This document shows, one piece after another, positions 25,268 through 33,532 of a stretch of DNA of 64,000 nucleotides. Each line of letters begins with the position of its first letter. The first letter of the stretch is position 1. The DNA is taken from NCBI RefSeq assembly GCF_011682235.2, contig NZ_CP076718.1:1890058-1954057 (forward strand). Reading direction: 5' to 3'. The notes below the pieces were generated by a model. That model did not search any database. It was given only the letters and a program-made list of their open reading frames with translations, and was not told where the DNA came from. Source of the stretch: Rhodocaloribacter litoris. Lineage in GTDB: Bacteria > Bacteroidota > Rhodothermia > Rhodothermales > ISCAR-4553. Position numbers and translations under genes: made by a program.

Positions 25268-25927
25268 TCACTTCAGCCGGGCCGTCCGCTTCAGCGCCTC
25301 TTCCTTCCCGGCGATCACCAGCGTGTCGGAATCCTTGAGCACCGCGTCCGGATCCGGCGGAACGTTCATCGTGCCCGTGAGCACGTCGTGCACGCCGACG
25401 ACCGTCACGCCATACTGCACGCGCAGGTCCAGTTCGCGCAGCGTCTTGCCCTCCCAGGCGTTCGGTACCACCATCTCCTGCAGGCCGAAGCCGCCGCCCA
25501 GATCGACGTACTTCAGCAGCGATTCGCTCTCCGAGAGGCGGGCGGCCAGGTTCAGCGCCGACTCGTGCTCGGGAAAGATGACCTCGGCCGCGCCCATGCG
25601 GCGCATCACCCGGGCGTGATCGAACGAGATGACCTTGACGTAGACCTCCTTCACGCCCACGTCACGCAGGGCCAGGGTCGAGAGGACGCTGGCCGTGATG
25701 TCGTCGCCCGTGCTGACGATGCCGACGTCGGCCGCGCCGGCCCCGGCGTGCTCCAGCACCTCCGTCTCGCGCCCGTCGCCGAAGGCGGCCCGTGAGACGT
25801 GCGGGGCGATCCGGTCCACCTTGTCCTGGTCGAGGTCCAGCGCGATCACCTCGTGCCTGCGCTCGTAGAGGGCCCGAGCCACACTCGCCCCGAAGTTGCC
25901 CAGCCCGACCACCACAAACCGTTTCAT
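25268..25927 (-). CDS. ktrA: KtrA/TrkA-type potassium channel regulatory subunit
   Basis: The 219-residue cytosolic protein has an RCK-N Rossmann domain (VVVGLGNFG at residues 5-13, then an acidic residue in IALDLD) and an RCK-C domain (~140-219; GKTLRELDLRVQYGVTVVGV). It forms an octameric ring that binds ATP/ADP or c-di-AMP and gates the KtrB translocator. The length is that of single-RCK KtrA rather than of the double TrkA. It lies 14 bases downstream of ktrB in the same operon. Confidence 0.9.
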   Translation of the reverse strand: MKRFVVVGLGNFGASVARALYERRHEVIALDLDQDKVDRIAPHVSRAAFGDGRETEVLEHAGAGAADVGIVSTGDDITASVLSTLALRDVGVKEVYVKVISFDHARVMRRMGAAEVIFPEHESALNLAARLSESESLLKYVDLGGGFGLQEMVVPNAWEGKTLRELDLRVQYGVTVVGVHDVLTGTMNVPPDPDAVLKDSDTLVIAGKEEALKRTARLK

Positions 25928-25941
25928 CGTGCGATCCTCCG

Positions 25942-27387
25942 TTAACCAATGATCACGTCTTCATGGGCATAGCGGAACGCCCGCAGGCGCCGGCGGCGGG
26001 CCAGCGCGGCTGCAAACGTCATGGGGCCGACGCGCCCGATGAACATCAGCAGGATGATGACCCCCTTGCCGAAGCCGGTCAGTTCGGGCGTGCCGCCCAT
26101 CGTCAGCCCGACGGTGTTGAAGGCGCTGACGACCTCGAACATGTAGACGAGGAAGCGCCCGCTCACCTGCGCGTGTGCGGCCAGTTCGACGTGCGTGGTC
26201 ACCATGACGAAGACGGCGGCCGTCATCACCCCGAAGACGAGCACGAACAGGCCGACGGCCCGGCGGATCGTTTCGTCGGGGACGGTCCGGCCCGCGAGGT
26301 GCACGCCGGAGGCCCCGCGCAGGTTGGCCAGCGCCAGCAGCCCGATCAGCGCGATGGTGGTCGTCTTGAAGCCGCCCGCCGTCGAGCCCGGCGAGCCGCC
26401 GACGGCCATCAGCAGGATGGTGAGGAAGTTGCCGCTGTCCGAGACGCCGGCATAATCGACCGTGTTGAAGCCGGCCGTGCGGGGCGTCACGCTCATGAAC
26501 AGGCCGTTGACGATCCGCGCCCAGGGCGGCAGGTCGGCCAGGCTCACGCCCCATTCGAACACCGTGAAGAGCACCCACCCGGCGACGATGAGCACGGCCG
26601 TCGTGCCCAGCACCAGGCGGGTATGCACGGAGACGCGCCGGGGCATCACCCCGCGCCGCTTCTGGCGGTGGTGGTAGACCAGCTCTTCCATCACCAGGAA
26701 ACCCAACCCGCCGAGGACGATGAGCGCCATAATCACCAGTAACACGAGCGGATGCTCGCGCTCCCCCACGAGCGAGTCGGAGAACGTGGAGAAGCCCGCA
26801 TTGCAGAAGGCGCTGACGGCATGGAAGACGGCGGGCCAGGCGGCGCCCGTCCAGCCCCGGTCCGGCAGCCAGAGCAGGTACAGGAGCAGGGCGCCGGTGG
26901 CTTCGATGAGCAGCGTGTACACCACCACGATGCGCGTCAGCCGGGCCGGCCCCACGTCGATGCCCAGGCGGGGCGAGCCGGCCATGAGGGCCTCCTGCCG
27001 GAGCGAGGCCCGCTGCCCGAGTGAGAGGATGATGAGCGTGGCCAGCGTGATCATGCCGAGCCCGCCGAGCTGGATCAGCAGCAGGAGGAACGCCTGCCCC
27101 GCCGTGGTGAAGTACGTGGCCGTGTCCACCACGATCAGGCCCGTCACACAGACGGCGCTCGTGGCCGTGAACAGGGCATCGAGCCAGTCCAGCGGCGCTC
27201 CGGTGTACAGGCCGGGCAGGGTCTTGAGGCCGAGCGTGCCCAGCCCCACCAGCAGCAGGAACGAGTAGACGAAGAGCTCGGAGGGCGACCGCGCACGCCA
27301 CCAGGCGTAAGCGGCGCGAACCGCTCCGCGTAGCCGGCGCCAGGGGGCGCGCCACCCCGCTCGTCCGGTGCCCGCCCCGTCCCTCAT
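25942..27387 (-). CDS. ktrB: KtrB/TrkH-type potassium translocator
   Basis: The 481-residue membrane protein shows the four-fold M1-P-M2 repeat design of SKT transporters. Selectivity-filter segments with the conserved glycine are visible in TATSAVCVTGL, FHAVSAFCNAGFS, SVTPRTAGFN and VSAFNTVGLTMG. It takes up K+ with Na+ coupling and needs KtrA. The ATG overlaps the stop of the upstream aminotransferase-like gene by four bases (ATGA), so all three genes form one coupled operon. The first ~35 residues are basic and cytosolic. Confidence 0.92.
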   Translation of the reverse strand: MRDGAGTGRAGWRAPWRRLRGAVRAAYAWWRARSPSELFVYSFLLLVGLGTLGLKTLPGLYTGAPLDWLDALFTATSAVCVTGLIVVDTATYFTTAGQAFLLLLIQLGGLGMITLATLIILSLGQRASLRQEALMAGSPRLGIDVGPARLTRIVVVYTLLIEATGALLLYLLWLPDRGWTGAAWPAVFHAVSAFCNAGFSTFSDSLVGEREHPLVLLVIMALIVLGGLGFLVMEELVYHHRQKRRGVMPRRVSVHTRLVLGTTAVLIVAGWVLFTVFEWGVSLADLPPWARIVNGLFMSVTPRTAGFNTVDYAGVSDSGNFLTILLMAVGGSPGSTAGGFKTTTIALIGLLALANLRGASGVHLAGRTVPDETIRRAVGLFVLVFGVMTAAVFVMVTTHVELAAHAQVSGRFLVYMFEVVSAFNTVGLTMGGTPELTGFGKGVIILLMFIGRVGPMTFAAALARRRRLRAFRYAHEDVIIG

Positions 27388-28667
27388 GGCCGCGCCCTGC
27401 CTTCACCCAGCGCCGCCACCGCTGCCACGAGCCGGTCGATCTCCTCGACCGTGTTGTAGTGGCACGGCCCCACGCGCACCAGGCCGCCGCGTGTGTGGAG
27501 GCCCAGGTGCCGGACGACCTCGCAGGCATAGTAGTCGCCATCCCACACGAAGATATTCGCCCCGGCGAGTCGCCGGGCCACGTCGCGGGGGTGATGGCCG
27601 TCGAGGGTGAACGAGACCGTGGGCACGCGCTCGCCGAAGCAGGCAGGGTCGGTGATGCCGTGGATGGTCAGGCCGGGGATGGCCTGCAGACCGGCGATGA
27701 GCCGCTCGCTGAGCGTGCGCTCGTAGGCGGCGATGGCCCGCATGGCAGCGTGGACGTGGCGGCGGCGCTCGGGGAAGTGCCGGTACGCATCGTGGTACTC
27801 GGCAGCCATCGTCGCGCCCACCCAGGCCAGGTACTCGACGGCGCCGAGCGTGCCGGCCATCCCCTCGTGCGAGAGCGTGCCCGTCTCGAACTTGAACGGC
27901 AGCGCGTCGGAGGCCGGCCGCACCTTGTAGGCGGGGAGCCGTTCGAGCAGCGCCTCCCGGCCCCACAGGATGCCCTGGTGCGGGCCGAAGAACTTGTAGG
28001 CCGAGCACACGAGGAAGTCGCACCCGAGGGCCTGCACGTCCGTCGGGCCGTGGGGCACGTACTGCACGGCATCGACGTAGACGAGGCCGCCGGCGGCGTG
28101 CACCTTCTCGCAGATGGCCCGCACGTCGTTGATGGTGCCCAGCGCATTGCTGGCATAGTTGACCGCCGCCAGCCGGGTGCGCTCGGAGAGCAGGCCGTCG
28201 AGCGCGTCGAGGTCGTACCGGTACGTGGTCGTGTCAAACGGGAGCCACTTCACCGTGAGGCCGAGGTCTTCGGCGAGCAGGAGCCAGGGGGCCACGTTGG
28301 CGTCGTGGTCCATCCGCGTCAGGATGAGTTCGTCGCCCGGCTTCAGCGTGCGCCCGAGCGAGCGGGAAAAAGCGAACGTGAGCGTGGTCATGTTCTGCCC
28401 GAAGACGACCTCCCGCCACGAGGCCGCGTTCAGCAGATCGGCCACGGCGCGATGGGCTTCTTCGAGGAGGGCGTCGGTGGCTTCGGAGGTGCGGAAGACG
28501 CCGCCGGCGTTGGCATTCATGTGCACGAGGTAGTCGTGCGTGCGGTCGAGCACGCGGCGGGGCACCTGCGTGCCGGCGGGGTTGTCCAGATAGACGCGCG
28601 GCTGCCCGTCGTCTTCGAGGGCAAGGGCGGGGAATTGCTCGCGGATGCGATCGGGGTCGAGCGGCAT
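27384..28667 (-). CDS. class V aminotransferase, cysteine desulfurase-like (VC1184 subfamily)
   Basis: This 427-residue PLP enzyme has YLDNPAGTQVP near residue 26 and the Schiff-base lysine in VCSAYKFFGPHQG (about 225). It also has an HHGTLSHE-like TGTLSHEGMAG segment and a C-terminal GLVRVGPCHYNTVEEIDRL, matching the cysteine-desulfurase-like VC1184 subfamily (TIGR01976). Members lack the flexible active-site Cys loop of true desulfurases, and their substrate is not established. Its coupling to the potassium genes by a four-base overlap is odd and may only reflect operon packing. Confidence 0.82.
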   Translation of the reverse strand: MPLDPDRIREQFPALALEDDGQPRVYLDNPAGTQVPRRVLDRTHDYLVHMNANAGGVFRTSEATDALLEEAHRAVADLLNAASWREVVFGQNMTTLTFAFSRSLGRTLKPGDELILTRMDHDANVAPWLLLAEDLGLTVKWLPFDTTTYRYDLDALDGLLSERTRLAAVNYASNALGTINDVRAICEKVHAAGGLVYVDAVQYVPHGPTDVQALGCDFLVCSAYKFFGPHQGILWGREALLERLPAYKVRPASDALPFKFETGTLSHEGMAGTLGAVEYLAWVGATMAAEYHDAYRHFPERRRHVHAAMRAIAAYERTLSERLIAGLQAIPGLTIHGITDPACFGERVPTVSFTLDGHHPRDVARRLAGANIFVWDGDYYACEVVRHLGLHTRGGLVRVGPCHYNTVEEIDRLVAAVAALGEGRARP

Positions 28668-28784
28668 GGGGCGGCGGAAACGTGAAACGACGACGCCAAG
28701 CTACGGCGTTCCCGGGTCAAAGTCAGGCCTCGGCGGACGCGGCCGGCGGCATCCTCTCCCGGAGCACCGTGCGTCGTTCCTCCC

Positions 28785-29354
28785 TCATCCCTGCCCGTTG
28801 GACAGCCGCCGCCGCTCGTCGGCCCGGCGCAGGGCCTCGGCCAGAATCTCGGGCGGGAACCCGCTCAGGAGCCGGCTCAACATCGTCACGGCCTGCTCCT
28901 CATCGTTGAACGCCACCTCGCCCGTCTCCAGCGCTCGTCGCAGGACCGGGTCGTATTCGTCCACCAGGCGCACCAGCCCCGTCAGGCACCGCGCGAACTG
29001 GGCCAGCGTCAGCGGCGCATCTTCCAGCGGGAACTCCACGACGGGCCGCACCTCCCCGTCGCGGGCGTCATACTCGTACTGGATGAGCTTCGTGCGCCAT
29101 TGCACCATGGCACAGGCCTGGAGGAACGGGCCGGCCTCATCGACCGGAACCGTGTAGGCCGCCGGGGCAAAGATCGATAGATAGCGCCCCTGTTCGGAGA
29201 GCTGGATGACCACCCGAAGGTGCGGGTTGCCTTCGTCGTCCCGGTAGTGTTCCAGTCCGCCAAAGGCGGCCAGCAGGGTGTTGTCATCTCCCCGGAAATA
29301 CCTCAATCCGTAATGCTCGAGCATCTGTGCGATCTCATCGAGGGTCGTAGCCAT
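28785..29354 (-). CDS. YbjN-like (sensory transduction regulator fold) protein
   Basis: The 189-residue protein starts LDEIAQMLEHYGLRYFRGDD and continues with alternating strands (LRVVIQLSEQGRYLSIFAP, LIQYEYDARDGEVRPVVEFPLED), resembling the YbjN/T3SS-chaperone-like fold. No catalytic motif is visible and the function is unknown. ATG 29354 is preferred to upstream starts because it directly precedes the conserved start helix. A 117-base gap separates it from the aminotransferase operon, so it may be transcribed with it. Confidence 0.6.
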   Translation of the reverse strand: MATTLDEIAQMLEHYGLRYFRGDDNTLLAAFGGLEHYRDDEGNPHLRVVIQLSEQGRYLSIFAPAAYTVPVDEAGPFLQACAMVQWRTKLIQYEYDARDGEVRPVVEFPLEDAPLTLAQFARCLTGLVRLVDEYDPVLRRALETGEVAFNDEEQAVTMLSRLLSGFPPEILAEALRRADERRRLSNGQG

Positions 29355-29580
29355 AAATCGTGCATCGAGTCTGAAAAGGAAAAGCGGAGCGGGAAGACCG
29401 GGCATACCCACACCCCCGGCCTTCCTCTTTTCGAAAAGGTAGGGTTTGCTTTCCATCGAAACAACGCGAAAAGGCATCTTTCGCCGCGACGGGACGGAGG
29501 GTATCCTCGCCATGACTTTCACGGGTCCATTGCCTAATTTGGCACTATCTTACTGTTTTCCCGAACCATCTCCTCCACCC

Positions 29581-30834
29581 ATGCGCCGCCTGTTTGCCCT
29601 CGTCCTCACCCTGTGCCTGGCCTGTCCGGCCCCGGCCCAGTACGTGCTCCGCCCCGAACGCGTCTTCGACGGCGAGGCGATGCACGCGGGCTGGGTGGTC
29701 GTCGTCGAGGGGGACCGCATCGCGGCGGCGGGACCGCCCGGTGCGGTGACCGTCCCGGCCGGCGCCGAGGTGCTCGACCTGCGCGGGATGACGCTCCTGC
29801 CCGGCCTCATCGAGGGGCACGCGCACCTGCTGTTGCACCCGTACGACGAGACGCCGTGGAATGACCAGGTGCTGCGCGAGTCGCGGGCCGAGCGGGTCGT
29901 CCGCGCCGTCAACCATGCCCGCGCCACGCTGATGGCGGGCTTCACCACCGTGCGCGACCTGGGGACCGAGGGCGCCGGCTATGCCGACGTGGGCCTCCGG
30001 ACGGCCATCGAGAAAGGGCTGGCCCCCGGCCCCCGCCTGCTGGTGGCCGGGCGCGCGCTCGTCGCCACGGGCAGCTACGGGCCGAAGGGCTTCGCGCCCG
30101 AGTGGGACGTGCCGCCGGGGGCCGAGCCCGCCGACGGCCCCGACCTCGCCCGCGCCGTGCGCGACCAGATCGGCCATGGCATCGACGTGGTGAAGGTGTA
30201 TGCAGACTACCGCTGGGGGCCGCAGGGCGAGGCCCGCCCCACCTTCTCGCTCGACGAGCTGCGCCTGATCGTGGAGACGGCCCGGAGCAGCGGGCGGCCC
30301 GTGGTGGCCCATGCGAGCACCCCCGAGGGGATGCGCCGCGCCACGCTGGCGGGCGTCGAGACCATCGAGCACGGCGACGGCGGCACGCCCGAGGTGTTCC
30401 GCCTGATGGCCGAGCACGGCGTGGCCCTCTGTCCCACCCTGGCCGCCGGCGACGCCATCCTCCAGTACGGCGGCTGGCACAAGGGCACCGACCCCGAGCC
30501 CGAGCGCATCCGCCGGAAACGCGCCTCCTTCCGCGCCGCCCTCGACGCCGGCGTGACGATCTGCGCCGGCAGCGACGCCGGCGTCTTCTCCCACGGCGAC
30601 AACGCCCGCGAGCTCGAGATGATGGCCGCCTACGGCATGGCCCCCCTCGACGTGCTCCGCGCGGCCACCGCCGTCAACGCCCGCCTGTTCCACCTCGACG
30701 ACCGCCTCGGCCGCATCCGCCCCGGCCTGCTGGCCGACCTCATCGCCGTCGAAGGCGATCCCAGCACCGGCCTCGCGGCCCTCCATGCCGTGCGCCTCGT
30801 CATGAAAGGCGGGGTCCTCTACCGGCGTCCCTGA
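29581..30834 (+). CDS. secreted amidohydrolase (imidazolonepropionase/prolidase-like)
   Basis: The 417-residue metal-dependent hydrolase has a signal peptide ending PAPAQ (residue 20) and the TIM-barrel ligands: GHAHLLLH, a lysine in DVVKVYADY, VVAHAS, IEHGDGG and Asp in AGSDAGVFSHGDN. The composite beta-sandwich is completed by LIAVEGDPS near the C terminus. Secreted homologues include Xaa-Pro/Xaa-Arg dipeptidases and organophosphate-degrading enzymes, so a dipeptidase role is a reasonable but unproven guess. ATG 29581 gives the signal peptide. Confidence 0.85.
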   Translation: MRRLFALVLTLCLACPAPAQYVLRPERVFDGEAMHAGWVVVVEGDRIAAAGPPGAVTVPAGAEVLDLRGMTLLPGLIEGHAHLLLHPYDETPWNDQVLRESRAERVVRAVNHARATLMAGFTTVRDLGTEGAGYADVGLRTAIEKGLAPGPRLLVAGRALVATGSYGPKGFAPEWDVPPGAEPADGPDLARAVRDQIGHGIDVVKVYADYRWGPQGEARPTFSLDELRLIVETARSSGRPVVAHASTPEGMRRATLAGVETIEHGDGGTPEVFRLMAEHGVALCPTLAAGDAILQYGGWHKGTDPEPERIRRKRASFRAALDAGVTICAGSDAGVFSHGDNARELEMMAAYGMAPLDVLRAATAVNARLFHLDDRLGRIRPGLLADLIAVEGDPSTGLAALHAVRLVMKGGVLYRRP

Positions 30835-30842
30835 ACTACCGC

Positions 30843-31100
30843 TCAGAGCGGCTTGAAGAGCTTCACGTCTACGTAGGACACCGTTCCCCCGGACGGCAGA
30901 TCCACCTGGGAAACCTCGATCTCGACCTTGAGCTTCTGGCTCTGCGCCCGAACGAGCAGTTGATTCAGTTCCTCGATCTTGTGCTTGATCTCCTTGGCCA
31001 GGAGAAAATCCTGGTCGCGCAGCAGTTGCTCGACCAGTTCGTCGACGGATTTGCTGAGGGGCAGGGTTTCCACGATGACGATCAGGCTGAATACAGGCAA
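30843..31100 (-). CDS. small conserved-looking protein with a UVR-like helical hairpin
   Basis: The frame ends at 30843 and stays open to an ATG at 31175. I place the start at TTG 31100 (85 residues), because the part before it is low-complexity and a TATCTTTG box ends seven bases upstream. The protein reads MPVFSLIVIVETLPLSKSVD, then a charged helix pair (LLRDQDFLLAKEIKHKIEEL) that resembles a UVR/UvrB-C hairpin, then VKLFKPL. Function unknown. The start is uncertain. Confidence 0.5.
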   Translation of the reverse strand: MPVFSLIVIVETLPLSKSVDELVEQLLRDQDFLLAKEIKHKIEELNQLLVRAQSQKLKVEIEVSQVDLPSGGTVSYVDVKLFKPL

Positions 31101-31107
31101 GACGCGC

Positions 31108-31115
31108 CAAAGATA
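31108..31115 (-). promoter_or_regulatory. TAnnTTTG promoter box before the small gene
   Basis: TATCTTTG on the minus strand matches the Bacteroidota -7 element perfectly and stands seven bases before the proposed TTG start. No clear TTG is seen at -33. A leaderless mRNA is implied if it is real. Confidence 0.3.
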
Positions 31116-31373
31116 AGCATCGCGGCACGAAACGGCACGTCCCGGGCGCATCTTTTTCCTGCACCGGTGCCCCATGGCGGAGCGTTCGCTTTTCCATACA
31201 GCCCGTCTCCGCCCGCCATCCGGCCCGCCTGCGCATAAACACTCAAAATGAATGAACTTGTGCCCAAATCTTCACATCCCCTGCACGATGGCATACGTAT
31301 TGATGCAGTGAACCTGTGAGAAGACCGCGAAACCGGCCGCCCCGCTGCAACACCTCTCCGGGCGGGCAGTACC

Positions 31374-31802
31374 ATGGCCAGACGAACTCCGATCAGTCGA
31401 CCTATGATGCGACGCGTTGCTACGATCCTGCTTGCCTTTCTCTTTGCGCTCCCGGGGCCGTCAGCCGCCCGCGCCGCCGGGGTGGCGGAGCGTCCCGAGC
31501 CCGTCGTGCGGACGGCACCACCGGAAACGTTCGTCCTCTACCAGAACTATCCGAACCCGTTCAACGGGGAAACCCTGATCCGCTACGAATTGCGACGGGC
31601 GGCTCGCGTCCGGCTCACCGTCTACGACATGCTCGGGCGCAAGGTGGCCGAACTGGTGCGTGCGGAACAGCCGCCCGGGTTCTACGAAGCCCGCTGGGAC
31701 GGCAGCGCCGAAAGTGGCCACGCCGTGCCGAACGGGATGTACCTCTACCGCCTGCAGGTAGGCCAGGAAAGCGCCGTCCGCACGATGCTGCTCCTGCGCT
31801 GA
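31374..31802 (+). CDS. minimal T9SS sorting-domain protein
   Basis: This 142-residue protein is little more than a signal peptide (hydrophobic LLAFLFALPGPSAARA, about residues 18-34) and a complete type A sorting domain (YQNYPNPFNGETLIRYEL onwards, then YDMLGRKVAELV and NGMYLYRLQVG). There is almost no cargo between them. It could be a decayed cargo gene, a self-standing surface peptide, or a decoy/regulator of the sorting system. Alternative starts at 31404 and 31407 shorten the n-region. The gap before it (31176-31373) is AT-richer than the surroundings but shows no feature I can name. Confidence 0.7.
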   Translation: MARRTPISRPMMRRVATILLAFLFALPGPSAARAAGVAERPEPVVRTAPPETFVLYQNYPNPFNGETLIRYELRRAARVRLTVYDMLGRKVAELVRAEQPPGFYEARWDGSAESGHAVPNGMYLYRLQVGQESAVRTMLLLR

Positions 31803-31900
31803 GGCCCGTCAGCGGCCCGCCTTCGGGCTGAAACGAAACGCCGCTTCGCCCGACAAAGCCCGCTGACTTCGCCCGTATGCGGAAGATTCCGCACGGGGAA

Positions 31901-31935
31901 GCGTCACGCCGTCGACCGGGGTGACGCGCTTTTTT
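31901..31935 (+). terminator. intrinsic terminator
   Basis: GCGTCAC (31901-31907) and GTGACGC (31921-31927) form a perfect 7-bp stem followed by GC and six T. It closes the sorting-domain gene and isolates the flavoprotein downstream. Confidence 0.7.
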
Positions 31936-32023
31936 GTCATCAGGGTATCGTCGCGGGCATGATCGCCGGCGGCGTATATTCGACCTTCAAAAAATTTGCC
32001 GTCCGGTGAAGGGAGCCTGCGCG

Positions 32024-33493
32024 ATGGCCTATGACTACGACCTGATCGTGATCGGCGGCGGGGCAGCCGGGCTGACGGCTTCCGGCCTCGGTGCCATCCT
32101 GGGCGCCCGCACGCTCATGATCGAGCGCGACCGCCTCGGCGGCGACTGCACCTGGTACGGCTGCGTGCCCAGCAAGACGCTCCTGAAGACGGCGCAGGTG
32201 GCCCACCACATCCGCTGTGCCGGACGCTACGGGCTCACCGGCCAGCCCCCGGAGATCGACTTCGCCCGCGTGATGACCCGCCTGCGGGCGATCCGGCAGG
32301 AGATCTACGAAGACGCCGACGCGCCGGAGCGCTACGAGCGCCTGGGAGTGGAGGTGCGCCGCGGCGCCGCCCGTTTTGTGGATGCGCATACCGTCGAGAT
32401 CGCCGGTGAGGGCGGGCCGGATCGTGCCTCCGGACGCTACGTCGTCATCGCGGCGGGAGCCGGTGCCTTCGTGCCGCCCATTCCCGGCCTGGACGAGGTA
32501 CCGTACCTGACGAACGAAACCCTCTTCGAACTCGACACCCTGCCCCGGCACCTGGTCGTCGTCGGCGGGGGCCCCATCGGCACCGAGATGGCCCAGGCCT
32601 TCCGTCGCCTCGGCAGCGAGGTGACCGTGATCGACCTGCTCCCGCGCCTCCTGTCCAACGACGACGAAGAGCTCGCCGGCCTGCTTTGCGAGGTGCTGGA
32701 GCAAGAAGGCGTCCGTTTCCTTCTGGGAGCCGAGGTGCAGCAGGTTCGGCACCGGGACCGCGCGTTCCTCGTCACCGTCGCGCAGCAGGGCAGCCGCCGG
32801 GAGATCCGCGCCGACGCGCTGCTCGTGGCCACCGGGCGCCGCCCCAACCTCGACGGCCTCGGCCTGGACGCGGCGGGCATCGCCTACACGAAAACGGGCA
32901 TCACCGTGGACGACCGCTGCCGCACCAACCTGCCGCACGTCTACGCCGCCGGCGACGTGACGGGTCGCTATCAGTTCACCCACATGAGCGAGCACATGGC
33001 GAAGGTGGCCGTCACGAATGCCCTGCTCAAGTTCCCGATGAAGCTGGACGCGCGGCATGTGCCCCGGGTGACGTACACCGATCCGGAACTCGCGCACGTG
33101 GGCGCCACCGAGGCCCGGTTGAAGGACCAGGGCACCCGGTACGAGGTCTTCCGCTTCCCCTATCGCCGGATCGACCGGGCCATCACCGACCGGGAGACCA
33201 CCGGATGGATCAAGGTGTTTGCAAAGAAGCGCGGCAAGATCCTCGGGGTGAGTATCCTGGGCGCCCGTGCCGGCGAGCTCATCGGCGAGTTCGCCCTGGC
33301 CATGCGCAACGGCATCAGCCTCCGCCGCATTGCCGATACGATCCATCCCTACCCCACGTACGGCCTTGGCGTGCGCCGCGCCGCCGACCAGTGGTACGTC
33401 CGCCGCCAGATGCCGGGGCTGCTGCGGCTCGTGCAGCGATTCTTCGGCTATCGCGGCACCGTGCACGCGTTCGAACCCGGCGAGATCGTTTAG
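32024..33493 (+). CDS. pyridine nucleotide-disulfide oxidoreductase (MerA/Lpd-like)
   Basis: The 489-residue flavoprotein has the FAD-binding VIGGGAAGLTAS, the redox disulfide in GGDCTWYGCVPSKTL, an NAD(P) site in VVVGGGPIGTEMA, the second FAD motif VYAAGDVTG and a dimerisation domain with HPYPTYGLGVRR. The length suits class I disulfide reductases. The residue after HPYPT that is normally Glu in the His-Glu pair is absent, as in MerA-like members of unknown role. There is no N-terminal heavy-metal domain and no C-terminal cysteine pair, so true mercuric reductase activity is unlikely. The C-terminal ~40 residues form an extra basic tail. Confidence 0.8.
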   Translation: MAYDYDLIVIGGGAAGLTASGLGAILGARTLMIERDRLGGDCTWYGCVPSKTLLKTAQVAHHIRCAGRYGLTGQPPEIDFARVMTRLRAIRQEIYEDADAPERYERLGVEVRRGAARFVDAHTVEIAGEGGPDRASGRYVVIAAGAGAFVPPIPGLDEVPYLTNETLFELDTLPRHLVVVGGGPIGTEMAQAFRRLGSEVTVIDLLPRLLSNDDEELAGLLCEVLEQEGVRFLLGAEVQQVRHRDRAFLVTVAQQGSRREIRADALLVATGRRPNLDGLGLDAAGIAYTKTGITVDDRCRTNLPHVYAAGDVTGRYQFTHMSEHMAKVAVTNALLKFPMKLDARHVPRVTYTDPELAHVGATEARLKDQGTRYEVFRFPYRRIDRAITDRETTGWIKVFAKKRGKILGVSILGARAGELIGEFALAMRNGISLRRIADTIHPYPTYGLGVRRAADQWYVRRQMPGLLRLVQRFFGYRGTVHAFEPGEIV

Positions 33494-33532
33494 GAAAAGC
33501 ACCGGCGCCCCCCACGCCGGAAGCGCAAGCCC

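Noticed and set aside
29539-29556. TTGGCAC before the amidohydrolase as a sigma-54 -24 element
   Set aside because: The required GC at the -12 position is absent (CT at that spacing), and no activator gene is nearby.
32024-33493. Mercuric reductase
   Set aside because: The redox CxxxxC is present, but there is no heavy-metal domain, no C-terminal vicinal cysteine pair and no mer genes. A generic disulfide-reductase call is safer.
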